From NCBI RefSeq assembly GCF_000350225.1, contig NW_005179237.1:9961-73960 (forward strand): 64,000 nucleotides of DNA, written 5' to 3'. Position 1 is the first letter of the stretch, and each line of letters begins with the position of its first letter. This document shows, one piece after another, positions 1 to 10,606 of the stretch. The stretch is from Chondrus crispus. Taxonomy: Eukaryota; Rhodophyta; Florideophyceae; Gigartinales; Gigartinaceae. The position numbers and the translations under genes are program-made. The notes under the pieces were generated by a model that was not told the origin of the DNA, ran no database searches, and worked only from the letters and a program-made list of their open reading frames with translations.

Positions 1-79
1 TCTGTCCCACATCACCTCCTCTTCCCTCCCCGCATGTCTCCTCTGATAGCCCTATGCTCCCCCCGTCCCCACATGGCGC

Positions 80-376
80 ATGCCCACCCTCTGCCGCCCC
101 CTGCCTCTTCCTAGCCAAGCAAGCCCCTCTGCTACCCCCCTGCCTCTCCCTGGCCAAGCAAGCCCCTCTGCCGCCGCCCCGCCTTTTTCTGGCCCAGCAA
201 GCCCCCCTGCCACCCCCCTCCCTCTTCCTAACCAAGTAAGCCCCTCTGCCGCCCCCAATGCCTTACGCAAACGCCCCCTATCCATTTCTGCCAGCCTCCC
301 ATCGGCTCGCCGTCTCCGCAACCCCTCTTCCTCAGCTGTACCAGTTCCGCTGCCACAACCTCCCTCGCCACAATGA
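80..376 (+). CDS. Small Pro/Ser/Ala-rich upstream frame of the LINE (possible ORF1)
   Basis: This 98-residue frame is rich in Pro, Ser and Ala. It contains the 13-residue tandem repeats and a basic stretch (RKRPLSISASLPSARRLR) near residues 64-81. Its stop TGA at 374-376 overlaps the ATG at 373 of the next frame as ATGA. That is the arrangement some LINEs use to start the second frame by termination-reinitiation. No known ORF1 domain (RRM, zinc knuckle, coiled coil) is visible. The overlap could be chance in a GC-rich leader, so the call rests on position and the ATGA overlap only. Confidence 0.4.
   Translation: MPTLCRPLPLPSQASPSATPLPLPGQASPSAAAPPFSGPASPPATPLPLPNQVSPSAAPNALRKRPLSISASLPSARRLRNPSSSAVPVPLPQPPSPQ
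103..257 (+). repeat. 39-bp tandem repeat, four units
   Basis: Four units begin at about 114, 153, 192 and 231, exactly 39 bp (13 codons) apart, each built on gccaagcaagcccctctg or a close variant. The repeat is open in two plus frames and gives Pro/Ala/Ser-rich 13-residue repeats such as LAKQAPLPPPR. It lies just before the long LINE frame and inside the small upstream frame at 80-376, so it is probably part of the LINE leader or its first protein. Confidence 0.8.
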
Positions 377-2214
377 GTCCACCTAATATTTCGTCCGCTG
401 AGACCCCCTTGTCTCAGCTGCCCACGCCTGTTCCCACCCCGCCTTCTCCCTCCAATCCCTCTCTCTCTGTCCCTACTGTGCGTGACCTCCTCCTCTGCCC
501 CATACGCTCCTCCCATGTTTACTCATCCATCCCTTCCTCGTGCTTACACAGTTTCACGATGCTCCTCATCAAGACTGTCCGCGCTGCGTCGGCCACAATG
601 ACCCCAACTGAATCCCATCGCGCATTCATTCATCTACACATTCTTCCCATCGCTGTCTTGCGACGCTCGTTCCGTGGAGAAAACGGATGGCGTTCCCGCA
701 CAGGGCAACATCATGCCCTCTGCCAACGGATTCGCCGCGCCTCCTCGGGTCGGCATTGGGCTGCCTTGTGGCACGAAGCCCTTGCTGCACATCAGGTCGA
801 CCTTGACTACCGCACGCGTCACAGCCGTCGTTACCAAGCCTCCGCTACATCGTGCCACCGCATCGGCCGTGCCATGCGTCTGGCCGCCGATGCCCAATAT
901 GGACGTGCAATGTCGGCCCTCAACGCCAAACCGCTGCCCGATCTACATGCTGCCGCCACCCGTGACACACTCACCGCGCTTCACCCTCCTCCTGCCAGCC
1001 CGGTTCAGCCTCTCTCACCGACTGACCTCCCCCCGGTCCCTTAAATTACGGAAAGTCAAGTCCTCCGAGCGGCACGCGCCCTTAATCCCACATCCGCTGC
1101 AGGACCGGACCATCTCTCTCCCCGTATCCTGCAGCTCTTAGCCCGCACCACTATCAGCCCGGAAGCTGGGGTTACGGGGTTGTCCGAATTGACGAACCAG
1201 GTTCGACGTCTCGCCCGAGGTGACATTCCGGATAGAACTGCGCCTCTCCTTGCTGCTGCCACTCTGATCCCCCTCCAACCCCGCCCTCACAAAATACGGC
1301 CGATTGCTGTAGGGCAGGCTTTGCGCCGTCTGGTCACGAAGGTCCTTCTGCCCCCCGCCATCCAAGACACCCGCGATCACCTTCTCCCAGAACAACTCGC
1401 CAACTCGGTTGCCTCTGGCATGGACGCAATCGTCCATGACACGCCCATGCTTATGCATCGTCACGGTCGAAACCCAGCCTACATCATGGTCTCCGTAGAC
1501 GCGCGGAATGCCTTTAACACGTTCTCACGTCAGTCCCTGCTGGATCGTCTCCCTCTGCAGACTCCTTCCCTCGCCCGTTTTCTCAATCTAATCTATGGGC
1601 GCACCGTTCCTGATCTCGTGCTGCCCTCTTCTCCGCGGTTTCTGATGAAAAGTCAGGAGGGCACCCAACAGGGGGACCCGACAAGTATGCTCTTATTTTC
1701 GCTGGCAATCCAGCGGCTCCTGCGTCGTCTCACCAGCGAGTGCCGTCTCGACCTGAACCGCTGGTACGCGGATGACGGCACTCTGGTCGGGCCAATCTCG
1801 GAGGTCATCAAGGCACTCCGAATTCTTCGTGATGACGGCCTGCAGTCCGGATTTCACGTCAATACCAACAAGTGTCGGGCATACTGGCCGACCGTAACGC
1901 CAGAAAAGTTGTCCGAATTGCTCCGTATCTTCCCCCTTCACGTCGAGTGCGGCGAAGGCGGTGTCGCCTTGCTGGGTGCCCCGCTCGGCACAGATGCCTT
2001 TGTGCGCCGACATCTCATGAACAAGGTTCAATCATGCCATGCCTCCCTCAGCCTCCTTGATGAAATTCCCGATGCGCGTACGCGGTTTCACCTTCACCGT
2101 GTAACAGGCTCGGTATGCAAAGTCGAGCATGTTTTCGCCTTACACCTCCCCACCTCTCCCTCCCAGCAGCTGCAAAATTTGATGAACAACAAATCGCTGC
2201 TTATTCTCGGTTGA
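373..2214 (+). pseudogene. LINE reverse transcriptase frame (N-terminal and RT part)
   Basis: Reverse transcriptase of the LINE, which would copy element RNA at a nicked target. The segment before 1042 ends in the pattern usual before LINE RTs (a run of repeated small motifs, then TALHPPPASP). The frame then continues with SAAGPDHLSPRIL, the RT-0/1 motif; KIRPIAVGQALRRLV, RT-2; VSVDARNAFNT, RT-3; GTQQGDP, RT-4; and WYADDGTLV, the catalytic YxDD at 1765-1776. There is an in-frame TAA at 1042-1044, and the same frame is open on both sides of it. The frame closes at 2214, and the rest of the protein lies in another frame that overlaps by 100 bp, so a frameshift lies between 2115 and 2214. The first ATG at 373 is taken as start because of the ATGA overlap. 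Confidence 0.85.
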
Positions 2215-3443
2215 ATGATGTGGCCGTTTCCGCATCCATGGCTACACAAATAGGCCTTCCGTTTCGCCTCGGTGGACACGGCTTCACCCCACTGTCACCA
2301 TTCATCCATGCGTCCTACGCTGCCAGTTTAATTGAGGCGGCACCTGTTCGTGTGAAGGGCCCACATAACCCCTCCGAGTCGTTTTATCGCCGCATGGCCC
2401 GTCGTCATATCGTCCACGTACTAGGGGCCTTGAACCCTGAGGTCCGCACCCGAGGCATTCTTGGGACCCATTCTCCCCTCGGACCATTTGAACCAGAGGC
2501 CCTTTTGTCTAGACCTGAACGCGTACACCACACATTAATTCAGGCTATGCAGGGGGCCACTTTTCGATTTTACTGGGAACACACCGCGTGGGACCTTGAC
2601 CCTCGCCCTCGCAACCACAGTGCCGCCTCTGTCCGCCGACGTGCCCGGTACAATTCCCCCCGTGCTCCGGGCGCCGCGTTGTTTCTATGCAGCCACTCCT
2701 CACTCACTTCTCGAGTCCCTTCTGCGGTGTGGTCCTGTATGCTACGCCGGCATCTGGATACACCTGTCTACTGTGACTCTATTCGGCCTCTCATATGTTC
2801 GCATTGCTGTAAGCCAATGGACGCTCGCGGTGATCATGCTGCAATATGCGGTCATGGCTTCGGAGTCGTTCACCGTCATAACACTGTACGCAACCTACTC
2901 GCCCGTCACGCGTTCCGCGCCGCCGGTCTCTGCTGCGACCTTGAGGTCCCCTCTCTCTCGAATACCGCGAATCGCCCCGCCGATATTCTCGTCCAGCCAG
3001 CCCCGCCTCCTTTTGACGCTCTCCCGGACCGCCCCACTGCGTACGACTTAACCGTTCGTTCCCCCTACTGTCGCTCTACAATGTCTCTCGCTGCGAAAGG
3101 CCTCGCGGGTGCAGCGGAAGCTGCTGATTTAGACAAGCTTGGCGTCCATTCCCGTACAGTGCGTGACGCATTTCACCTCCAGCATGACTCCCCACTCCCT
3201 CTACTCGACTGGCGCTTTATCCCGCTCGCATTTGATACTCTTGGCGCGACCAGCTCTCGCACGATGGCAGTCCTTGAGTACCTCGCTCACTGCATTGCCC
3301 ACCGGACATATTCATCTTACGGGACCGCCAAGATACGTCTACTACATCGCATCAGTTTCGCTGTTTGGTCCAGTTTGGCCTCTGCCACCCTTTCCCGTAT
3401 GCCCTATCACGGCGCGGCCCTATCGAGCCCGGCCCAAGTGTAA
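2115..3443 (+). pseudogene. LINE C-terminal part: Cys/His motif and restriction-like endonuclease
   Basis: C-terminal half of the LINE protein. In order come the RT thumb region, a CSHCCKPMDARGDHAAIC Cys/His motif near 2800, RHNTVRNLLARHAF, and the endonuclease core. The core shows NRPADILV near 2970 and AYDLTVRSP near 3040, followed by a Lys-containing helix (LDKLG) and the FIPLAFDTLGA strand. This order (GDHA-C, RHN, RPAD, D-TV, FVPLA-ET-G) is characteristic of the restriction-like nuclease of R2-type LINEs, which nicks the target DNA. The beginning overlaps the previous frame, so the first roughly 30 codons are probably not used. The stop at 3441-3443 is followed by the polyadenylation signal. 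Confidence 0.85.
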
Positions 3444-3491
3444 GTCCTTGACGCCTGCCCCGTGATACAGCATCGGTACCCCTAGCATTTG

Positions 3492-3497
3492 AATAAA
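3492..3497 (+). terminator. Polyadenylation signal of the LINE
   Basis: AATAAA lies about 50 bp after the stop of the endonuclease frame and within 50 bp of the start of the next repeat, as expected for a LINE 3' end. Confidence 0.55.
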
Positions 3498-3539
3498 AAT
3501 ATCATACACTCTGTAGTAGCACTTTTCCATTTACCCATA

Positions 3540-3780
3540 TGTCTCTGGCAGGGGCGGGCGGAGCGATGACTTTGGTCCGATTGTGTACAGTACTCGAAAC
3601 TGTACAATCTCTGTACAATCTCTGTTCAATCTGTGGACAGTTCTCACGATTCTGTGAACAGTTCCCACACGTGTCCAACATGCAATATTCTCCGGCTCAC
3701 ACACGTGTTACAGGTACAATACCTGTATATCCACGTGTACAGTGGACCTCACGTCCTTTTGCTCACCACTGCCCCATGTC
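3540..3780 (+). repeat. Partial copy of LTR family C
   Basis: Starting at TGTCTCTGGCAGGGGCGG, this stretch matches 17682-17850, including the shared blocks around cacacgtgtccaacatgc and ggctcacacacgtgt. The 17682 copy is the 5' LTR of copia-3, so this is a truncated LTR of that family, directly after the LINE 3' end. It contains several CACGTG cores. No internal element sequence follows; the purine-rich tract begins about 60 bp later. Confidence 0.75.
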
Positions 3781-3837
3781 TATCCCCCTCGCTTACCCCT
3801 CCTCGTTTCGCCCTTTTTCCTCCTTTCTTTCTCTCAT

Positions 3838-5560
3838 CAGAGAAAGAAAAAAGGGAAAAGAAAGAAATGGGGAGGGGCGAGGAAGGGGGGGTAGATATGG
3901 GTTTGGATGGAGAGCGCGACAGAGGGAGAAAAAAAGAAAAAAGCAAAGGAGATATAATTAGAAACGGGAACGGTTAGTAAGGTTTGCAGCTGGTGGTGGA
4001 GCGGAGCGTAGAATAAGAAAGAAAGATTGAAAGGGTTACGGAATTGGATAGGGACGCGGGAACAGAGGCGGGAACAGAGGCAGGAACAGAGGCGGGAACA
4101 GAGGCAGGAACAGAGGCCGGGACAGAGGCCGAAGCGAAGGGAGAGACAACAGAAGGGAGAGAGATGGAGACGAGGAAAGAGACAGAGGTCGGGACGGAGA
4201 CCGAGAAGGAGGCCGAGAATGGGAAGGAGACGGAGAAGGAGGCGGAGAAGGAGGCGGAGAAAGAGGCGGGGATGAGAAGAGTAGAAGCAAGTTAGTTGTT
4301 GAGCGACGCAAAGAAAAATGTGCTGGAAGGACGTAGATTGATCACCACAGAATCTCTGGATGGTTTGCCCTCCTAACCAGGTCGCCAGCCGACAGACCAT
4401 CGTTAGACAAACCAAGATCCCTCTTGCACAACCATGCCAATCAGACAAGTCAAGTTGATGAGAGAAATGCAGAAGGAGGATTGGAGAAAAAGTAAGTTAA
4501 GCAGGACGGAGAGAGCAAGGGAAAATAAAAGCATGGGGACCGGAAACGGGAATGAGAATGGAAAGAGCGACGGAAAAAGGAAACGAAAAAGAAGGCGAAG
4601 GGGAAAAGAAAAGCGAAAAAGAAGGGGAGGGGGAAAGGAAAAGGGAAAGAAGGGGAAGGGCAAAGGAGAGAGGAGAATGAAAAAGATAAACGGGGTCAGC
4701 GGCAGAGGATAATTATGAAAAGGAAAGGGAAACAGAAGGGAGACGGATAAATATGGAAAGGGGTAGATGAAGGAAAGAGAACTGGGAGTGAAAAGAGGGA
4801 CAAGGGAAAAACGGGGGGATAAATACGGAAGGGAGGGGGAAGGGAAAAACATAAATACGGGATAGGGAAGGGTAGGGAAAGGAGAGGGTGAGGGAAGAGG
4901 GATAAGTATGGAAAGGGGGGTGAGGGAAGGCAGGATATAAATATGGAAGGGAATGGAAAAGGGGGATAAATATGGAAAGGGGAAGGTGGATAAATAGGGA
5001 AAAGGGAGGGTGAGGGAAAGAGGAACAAATATGGAAAAGGGGGTGAGGGAAGGAGGGATAAATATGGAAGGGAATGAAAAAGGGGAAATGGGATAAATAG
5101 GGAAAGGGGAAGGGTGAGGGAAAGAGGGATAATATACGGAAGGGAATGAAAAATGAGAAGGGGATAAATAGGGAAAGGATAGGGTGAGGGAAAGAGGGAT
5201 AATATACGGAAGGGAATGAAAAATGAGAAGGGGATAAATAGGGAAAGGATAGGGTGAGGGAAAGGGGGATAAATATGGAAAGGGGAAGATGGATAAATAT
5301 GGAAAGGGGAAGATGGATAAATATGGAAAGGGGAAGGGGATAAATAGGGAAAGGGGAGGGAAATAAATAGGGAAGGGAATGGAAAAGGGGGAGGGGGATC
5401 AATAGGGAAAAGGGAACGTGAGGGAAATGGACATAAATAGGGAAGGAGCGATAAATATGGAAAGGAATGGAAAGGGAAAAAGTGAGAGTTATGGAAGGGG
5501 AAAAGCGAAAAGGGAAGGGGGAAGGTAGATGAACGTAGAAATGGGGGAGGGAAGGAGGGG
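3838..5560 (+). repeat. Purine-rich (GA) minisatellite tract
   Basis: About 1.7 kb in which the plus strand is almost all A and G. It contains 12-bp units of the ggaacagaggc type (4057-4120), ggagaaggaggc units (4205-4270), 24-bp units of ggataaatatggaaagggg type (5255-5340), and a direct duplication of about 70 bp (5126-5195 and 5196-5265). Long frames here on both strands (Arg/Glu/Gly on plus, Pro/Ser/Phe/Leu on minus) follow from composition and are not called as genes. Confidence 0.85.
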
Positions 5561-6800
5561 TGGGGGATAAAATGGAAACCGGGACATGAGGAAAAGGGAG
5601 TGGGAGATGGTTTGAGAGTGTGAGCGGAGGGAATTGTGAAGCGGAGAAGGGAGGCGACGGTCGTATTTAAGCGCATGAGGATTCTTTTCGGTGGCATCTT
5701 GCCCAGTAATGCGGAAAGCGGCTTGCATGGAGAGTGCAGACGAGAGAATTAGAATAAAAGCTAAGGGCTGGAATGAGTAGTAGAGAGGGAGACTTGTGTA
5801 GATCGTAGATCGGGTGTGGAGAGAAGAACGCACAGAACGAAAGAGATCAACAAGCACGAAACTTGATGGTTTACTTAGAACGTAAAGCAACCCTTTTTGT
5901 CTTAGTCTTTACCTTTTTCCCTTTCATCTGGCTTCTGTTTGTCAAAGACCGTTAAGTAGCATCTGTGGTTAAGCGAAAGACGAGATTTGTCTACATCATA
6001 AAAAGAAATCTGGGAACACGTAAGCATGGATCTTCATAACACAGCATCACTTGTGTGGAAGCTGAAATGCATTTTGATACATGGAGAAACATATTTTGCG
6101 GAAACAATTATGTGTCAGCATGACACAGTAAATCGGGATATGTCCTGCACGCGTAAATTATTGACTTATGACAATCTCTGCAATGACGGGTTTTACACAA
6201 TTAGACTTTGCAGGTGTTCATCGCGGATGAGTTCATGCTGGAAAGGTGACAACGAATGAGGACAGCTTAGACAGCGGATGTGGTTGGATGTGGGAATAGC
6301 ATTTGGTCTTCCAGGTTCCGTTGACGGAACGAATGACGAATGAACAGGAATGTGCAAGTATTGTACAGGTACGAAGCGTGGCTGGAATTCAACAAATCTG
6401 ATATCGTACGTGGCGGAGATGATATGTGAGCCAGGAAGCACGACAGTTGTCGCATGAGTGAGACGTGTGCGGCAGCGAGCGCATGCACAAGAAGAATTCA
6501 GTCTTGGTTCTTTGTCTGCGATGCAACTATGAAAACCCCGGATCTCTTTTTTATCTTAATTGAACTGTTGTCTTGCCATACCTACGAACACATTATGAAC
6601 TCAAACATCTTGCACTTGTCTCGGTCATTTCGAGAAAGGCTCAGCTGTATTGCTAGGAATTGCATCTAAGCACACGCGGCAACTGACAATTGCATTGGGC
6701 TTTGTCTTTGTTACTTCTCATTTGTCAGCATCATTCTCATTATTTCCCATTTTCTCTCCCCCGCATTTCTCTCTCATCTCATCGTGTCCCAGCTCATGAT
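5561..6800. other. No gene recognised
   Basis: Both strands were read. Short frames exist, such as 133 aa on minus (5489-5890), 77 aa on plus (6026-6259) and 82 aa on minus (6193-6441). None shows a recognisable domain or consistent coding composition. Confidence 0.5.
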
Positions 6801-6805
6801 AACCT

Positions 6806-6816
6806 CTATATAAGCA
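6806..6816 (+). promoter_or_regulatory. Candidate TATA box
   Basis: CTATATAAGCAG sits about 120 bp before a plus-strand frame without lesions until about 7074, but no recognisable protein follows and the region is antisense to the CBM20 remnant. It is a sequence match only. Confidence 0.3.
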
Positions 6817-6873
6817 GCGTGCTCCACTTCCTCCATAAGGTCTTTCACCACACCACAAAATCAAATCAACATT

Positions 6874-7666
6874 TCAACAACTCCATCTTTCGCTGCGTCT
6901 TCCAAAGAACAACCTTTTCGAGAAGGACACGATGCTTCTAAGATTAAGCTCGAGAGCACGCTCGAGGGCTCCCTTCTCTCGCCGGACCAATGTCTGTTGT
7001 CCGGGCTTCGGTGCATCAACCTGAACTGCGCCACCTGCGACGGGAACAGGACCGCGGTCTTCCGACGGTGCTGACGACCCCTCCGAGACGTCAATAGCCG
7101 AAAAGCTATCGTGTTTCCCCACGGTTTCCTGCTATTTGACCCAATTCTCGCGTCCGACTTTTTCACGCCTTTCGTCTTCATCGCGGTTGATCAAGACGGT
7201 TCTGACCTCCACTGCACAGACTTCCTGAAGGTCACTAGGCATTGAAGAATCACTGAACGCGGGGCCGAGGGACTCTCCCATACTGTCGCTAGACAGTTGT
7301 CTGCCGTCATGGACGCCGGATCTTTCCTGATCAACGACACGTACTGCGACATGGTGATCCGAACCAAAGTCTCCGTCATCAACATGCATGGCAGTTCCCT
7401 GGTTCCCAGTCTTGAGTCTGCGGTTGAGGAAGGGTGGGGCCCTCCCAGCTGACAATCATCCCATTGTACGCCTCGACGTACTTGTACTGTAGCTCACTAT
7501 GGGCCGGGAGGGCAATGGTGGTTGTGAAGGCACCACCAACGTACGAAAGCGGGAGCGGGGTGAGAGCCGCCCACTCGGAAAGCTCAGCAACGTTTCTGAC
7601 GAGGAAGAGGCCGGAGGTGCAGACGTGAAGGGAGGCGCGAACGCGGAGGGTAAGGGATGTCGACAT
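6874..7666 (-). pseudogene. CBM20 starch-binding protein, disrupted
   Basis: The protein from the ATG at 7666 begins directly with a family 20 carbohydrate-binding module, which binds starch-type glucans; florideans store cytosolic starch. Visible features are LTLRVRASL, GLFLVRNVAELSEW (compare the G-x-L-x-hVGN-x-ELG-x-W of the family), FTTTIALPA, LQYKYVEAYNG and the VSWEG strand, at about residues 5-75. The expected NRRLKTGN strand follows in a neighbouring frame near 7430, so one frameshift lies there. The new frame continues as an acidic, Ser-rich tail to a TAG at 7132-7134, after which the same frame goes on to 6874. Two lesions in about 260 codons suggest a recent pseudogene or sequencing errors. 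Introns are a less likely cause. Confidence 0.65.
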
Positions 7667-7756
7667 CAGGGAGGAGGGATGGCAATAAAAATGATGCGAA
7701 GGATGAGGAGTACCGAAGGTTAGAAGTAGGGTAAAGGACGAAGGGGTTTTGACAAT

Positions 7757-8492
7757 TCAGGTGCAGAGCCCCAACGAAAGAGGCTGTGGTTGGGATGAGT
7801 TGAGTTGGTTGATGTTGGTTGGTGTTGAGTTGAGTTCGTTTGGTGTTGCGGTGAGGCGAATGGCGTTGTGAAGCATGTTATTTGATTCCTGTGATTTGCA
7901 TGTGATGTCTGTAAACGCATTTCGCAACTTCTTCACCGCTTCGAATGCCGCGACACATGCATGGACATCGTTGTAGCTTGGTGTCATGGTGAGGGAGACA
8001 GCAGCAAAGGTGATTTCAATTCCTGGGCAACATACAAGACACGTGTCGGAGGAAGACACAAGTCTGTAGAGGACGAATCATTAACGACTCTGAACCATCG
8101 TTCAAGCATCCATCGTAGATATTTTGCAGTGTTATTGCAGCAGACCAGACGCGTTCTTCCAGACTGCGTGGGGCACTACAGACCCGATAGTGCCACACAA
8201 CCTCGAACAGTGCCATGCAAAGTGTGAAAGGGGTTTCCGGCCGCTATTGACCTGCACTTTGCAATTCCAAGATAAGTATGAAGATGTTGCACTTGTCAAC
8301 AGATGGGTTATCCGGATGTGGATATCGCTTCCAGATATACTGTACTTCTGCAACTGTTTCGCTACCGAACTCAACAATGCTTTGGCTTTTCTGCATTTCA
8401 GTATCATCGCCGGTAGTTGGGGTTCCATTAAGCTTTGCGTAATCCCTATATAAATGGGTATTATGTAACATGAATCCACGCGCAGGTGTCAC
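7757..8492 (-). other. Cluster of unrecognised minus-strand frames, possible decayed gene
   Basis: Three overlapping minus-strand frames (8244-8492, 8016-8216, 7757-8059) have ordinary amino-acid composition, for example YAKLNGTPTTGDDTEMQKSQ and NDVHACVAAFEAVKKLRNAF. They lie in tandem and in different frames, as a decayed coding region would. No domain was recognised. A TATA-like CTATATAAATGG at 8447-8458 lies nearby on the plus strand. The evidence is weak. Confidence 0.3.
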
Positions 8493-8640
8493 TCTGATGG
8501 CTCAAAATCCTCAGCATAGATGGAGGATCTGTAAATGAAAATAAACTCGAAATCTGAATGCTCATCGAGACCAGAAAGATGATCTACCCACGTGCTGCAG
8601 TCATACTTTCTCAGCCAATAAACGCCTGCCATCTTCACTC

Positions 8641-9631
8641 GTGACTATGCTCCTGTCGCCGCTCTCCCCGGTGTACATTAGATGTGATGGCTTGTCAGCG
8701 AGGGATTTACATAATCTCCTGCGTCAAGCCCTCCGTCTGTACGATGAGCCGACAACATCCTCATCGGGCGCCCGCTGCTTAGCGCACGTCCACAAATTTG
8801 AGATGAACGAATCGCTGTCAAAAAGCTTGCTGGTGTAGATATTCACAAAGCCTTGTTACAATTTATGAAGCAGGAGCTCACTTTCTGTTTAAGCTGTGCC
8901 CTGCAAACATGTCCGCGCTAACAAATTCGCTCTCAAAGCGATGATGAACGGGGAGACCGACTGGTTTAACGAAAAATCGATACAGGAAACACTCGACTTT
9001 ATCGAGCAGGTTTTGAACGACGGAGCACTAAGGTCGAGTGAAGTCGGGGCTCAGCGTCTCTATCGATGCGGTTATTGCAAGGAAATTGGTCACAATCGGT
9101 TCGTTTCTGTTTATTTGGCGGATGCAGCTTTGATTTTCATGAACGTTTTGGCAAGAAAGAAACGATTCCAGGGCCGCTTATACTGAGCATTGCGCGCAAA
9201 TCAAACATCCTGCTCTGACGACTAACTTTCCCTCTACCTTGTTCTTCGTCAACCTGAAAAATAACACTAGCCAAACGTGTTTACAGCGCCGCTTTCGTCG
9301 CGAGACAGAAGTCGATCCACCGCAACCGTCGAGCTCTCATGTGCCGGCTCCCGCCTCCGCATCGGGGTCGAGGGAAAGACCGAGCAGCAAACACGACCAG
9401 ATGTAAACAAACATTGATCTGCACGTCCCGACAAAGGCATCGCTGCTGTCAAAGAGAAAAGTCGAGGCTGCAATTGAGAGACTTCATGACAAGGAAAACG
9501 GGGATGGTTTTTTGCAGGCTTATGAGGGTTTGAAAAAGGCGTTGGAGGGCCATCGTAAGGTGCTGGAATGTCAAAAGCGGTGTGAAAACGTGAAGAAGAT
9601 GTTTAAAAAAGATGGCCAAACTGGCTCGTAG
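8641..9631 (+). pseudogene. SWIM/zinc-knuckle protein remnant, possibly a MULE-like transposase C-terminus
   Basis: At 8896 the frame reads PCKHVRANKFALKAM, the second half of a SWIM zinc finger (CxC...CxH), with candidate upstream Cys residues in a neighbouring frame just before. The same frame continues DWFNEKSIQETLDFIEQV, then YRCGYCKEIGHNR, the start of a C-x2-C-x4-H knuckle. A SWIM finger followed by a CCHC knuckle is the C-terminal layout of many Mutator-like transposases. Further plus-strand coding-like sequence resumes about 9280 and runs to the TAG ending at 9631, with charged helices (RKVEAAIERLHDKENGDGF) and one internal stop near 9404. No DDE catalytic domain is visible, so only a decayed C-terminus is claimed; a host SWIM protein is possible. 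Confidence 0.45.
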
Positions 9632-9639
9632 CAATAGGC

Positions 9640-10600
9640 TTTCCTATACGGGTGGCGGCCTGGGGTTTTGCCCATCAATTACACTCATGCCATTGCGCGT
9701 CAATGGTTCTTGTGGCGAACGTAAATGTGCCTTTTTTCATCTTGGTTCAGGGGTACTTCATATGTAATTTGAGAGTTACGGATCAACTCTGATGTACAGA
9801 GTATCTCGTACATATCTGGAGCATGTCGCAATATGACAAATTGTGCAAAACGACACCGTTGGAGGGCATTTCATGCGCCATCACAGACATTTCCTAACAA
9901 TGAATATGTTGGCTAATAATGTAACGCTTCTCCTCGTCCACAGCAAGCACTACAGAGGGTGTATTTCCTTCTCTCCCCCGCATGCACGTTGGTGGCAGCA
10001 GTACAGTACTGATGTCTGGTTTCTGTTCTCTTTCGTACAGTTTCGTGTTGTAGGTGCTTTATCTTCGTTTTTCTTGAAAGGATAATCAGAGAGCTGCTCT
10101 TCTGTCGTTATCATGGACGGGCGTGAACTAAAAGTAACGGACGTAGTTGGCATAGGAAGTAAAACCACCCTATGTTTAGGAGTACACTACAAAATATATG
10201 TGAACGAGGTCCGCCAAAAAAAGTTCAGCAGCCTTGTTTCCCATCGTAGCTACACGTATCCTGACGAAAACCGAATCCGTTTGTAGCTCCAGTATGACCG
10301 CAACGTAGAGATTTTGGTGCCATTTGACTGTTGAATATGGGTTTATAATTCGAATCAAGAATATCAAATTGATCATCACAGCTGAAATGGTACGTACAGT
10401 CTGAGGCCGTCGCAGGTTAGCATACAGAACTGTAGCATCGGGATAGCAGTCCTTGAATACTTTTGACAGCCTAGTACAGTAACACCAGCTAATAAAAAGG
10501 GGGTTAAAGAGTCACATAAGGTCAATATGAACTCATGTGAGGACATTTGTCACCTACAGCACTCACTACGAAAATGCTGTCGCACCCGCGCATGGAATAG
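9640..10600. other. No gene recognised
   Basis: Only short frames of up to 80 codons are present on either strand and none has a recognisable motif. The part nearest 10600 should contain the 3' UTR of the bromoperoxidase gene. Confidence 0.5.
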
Positions 10601-10606
10601 CGACAA

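Larger units (their letters stand above)
1..3530 (+). mobile_element. LINE (non-LTR retrotransposon) with restriction-like endonuclease
   Basis: The region reads as one plus-strand non-LTR retrotransposon. A Pro-rich first frame is followed by a reverse-transcriptase frame and then by a C-terminal Cys/His motif and PD-(D/E)XK-type restriction-like endonuclease. The arrangement matches the early-branching R2/NeSL/HERO-type LINEs, which carry the nuclease after the RT rather than an apurinic endonuclease before it. A short 3' UTR has AATAAA at 3492-3497. The left end lies at or beyond the window edge and no target duplication was found. The copy has one in-frame stop and one frameshift, so it looks inactive but not old. 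Confidence 0.85.

Noticed and set aside
4027-5700. Several long frames on both strands
   Set aside because: Frames follow from purine-rich repeats lacking stop triplets; no plausible protein.
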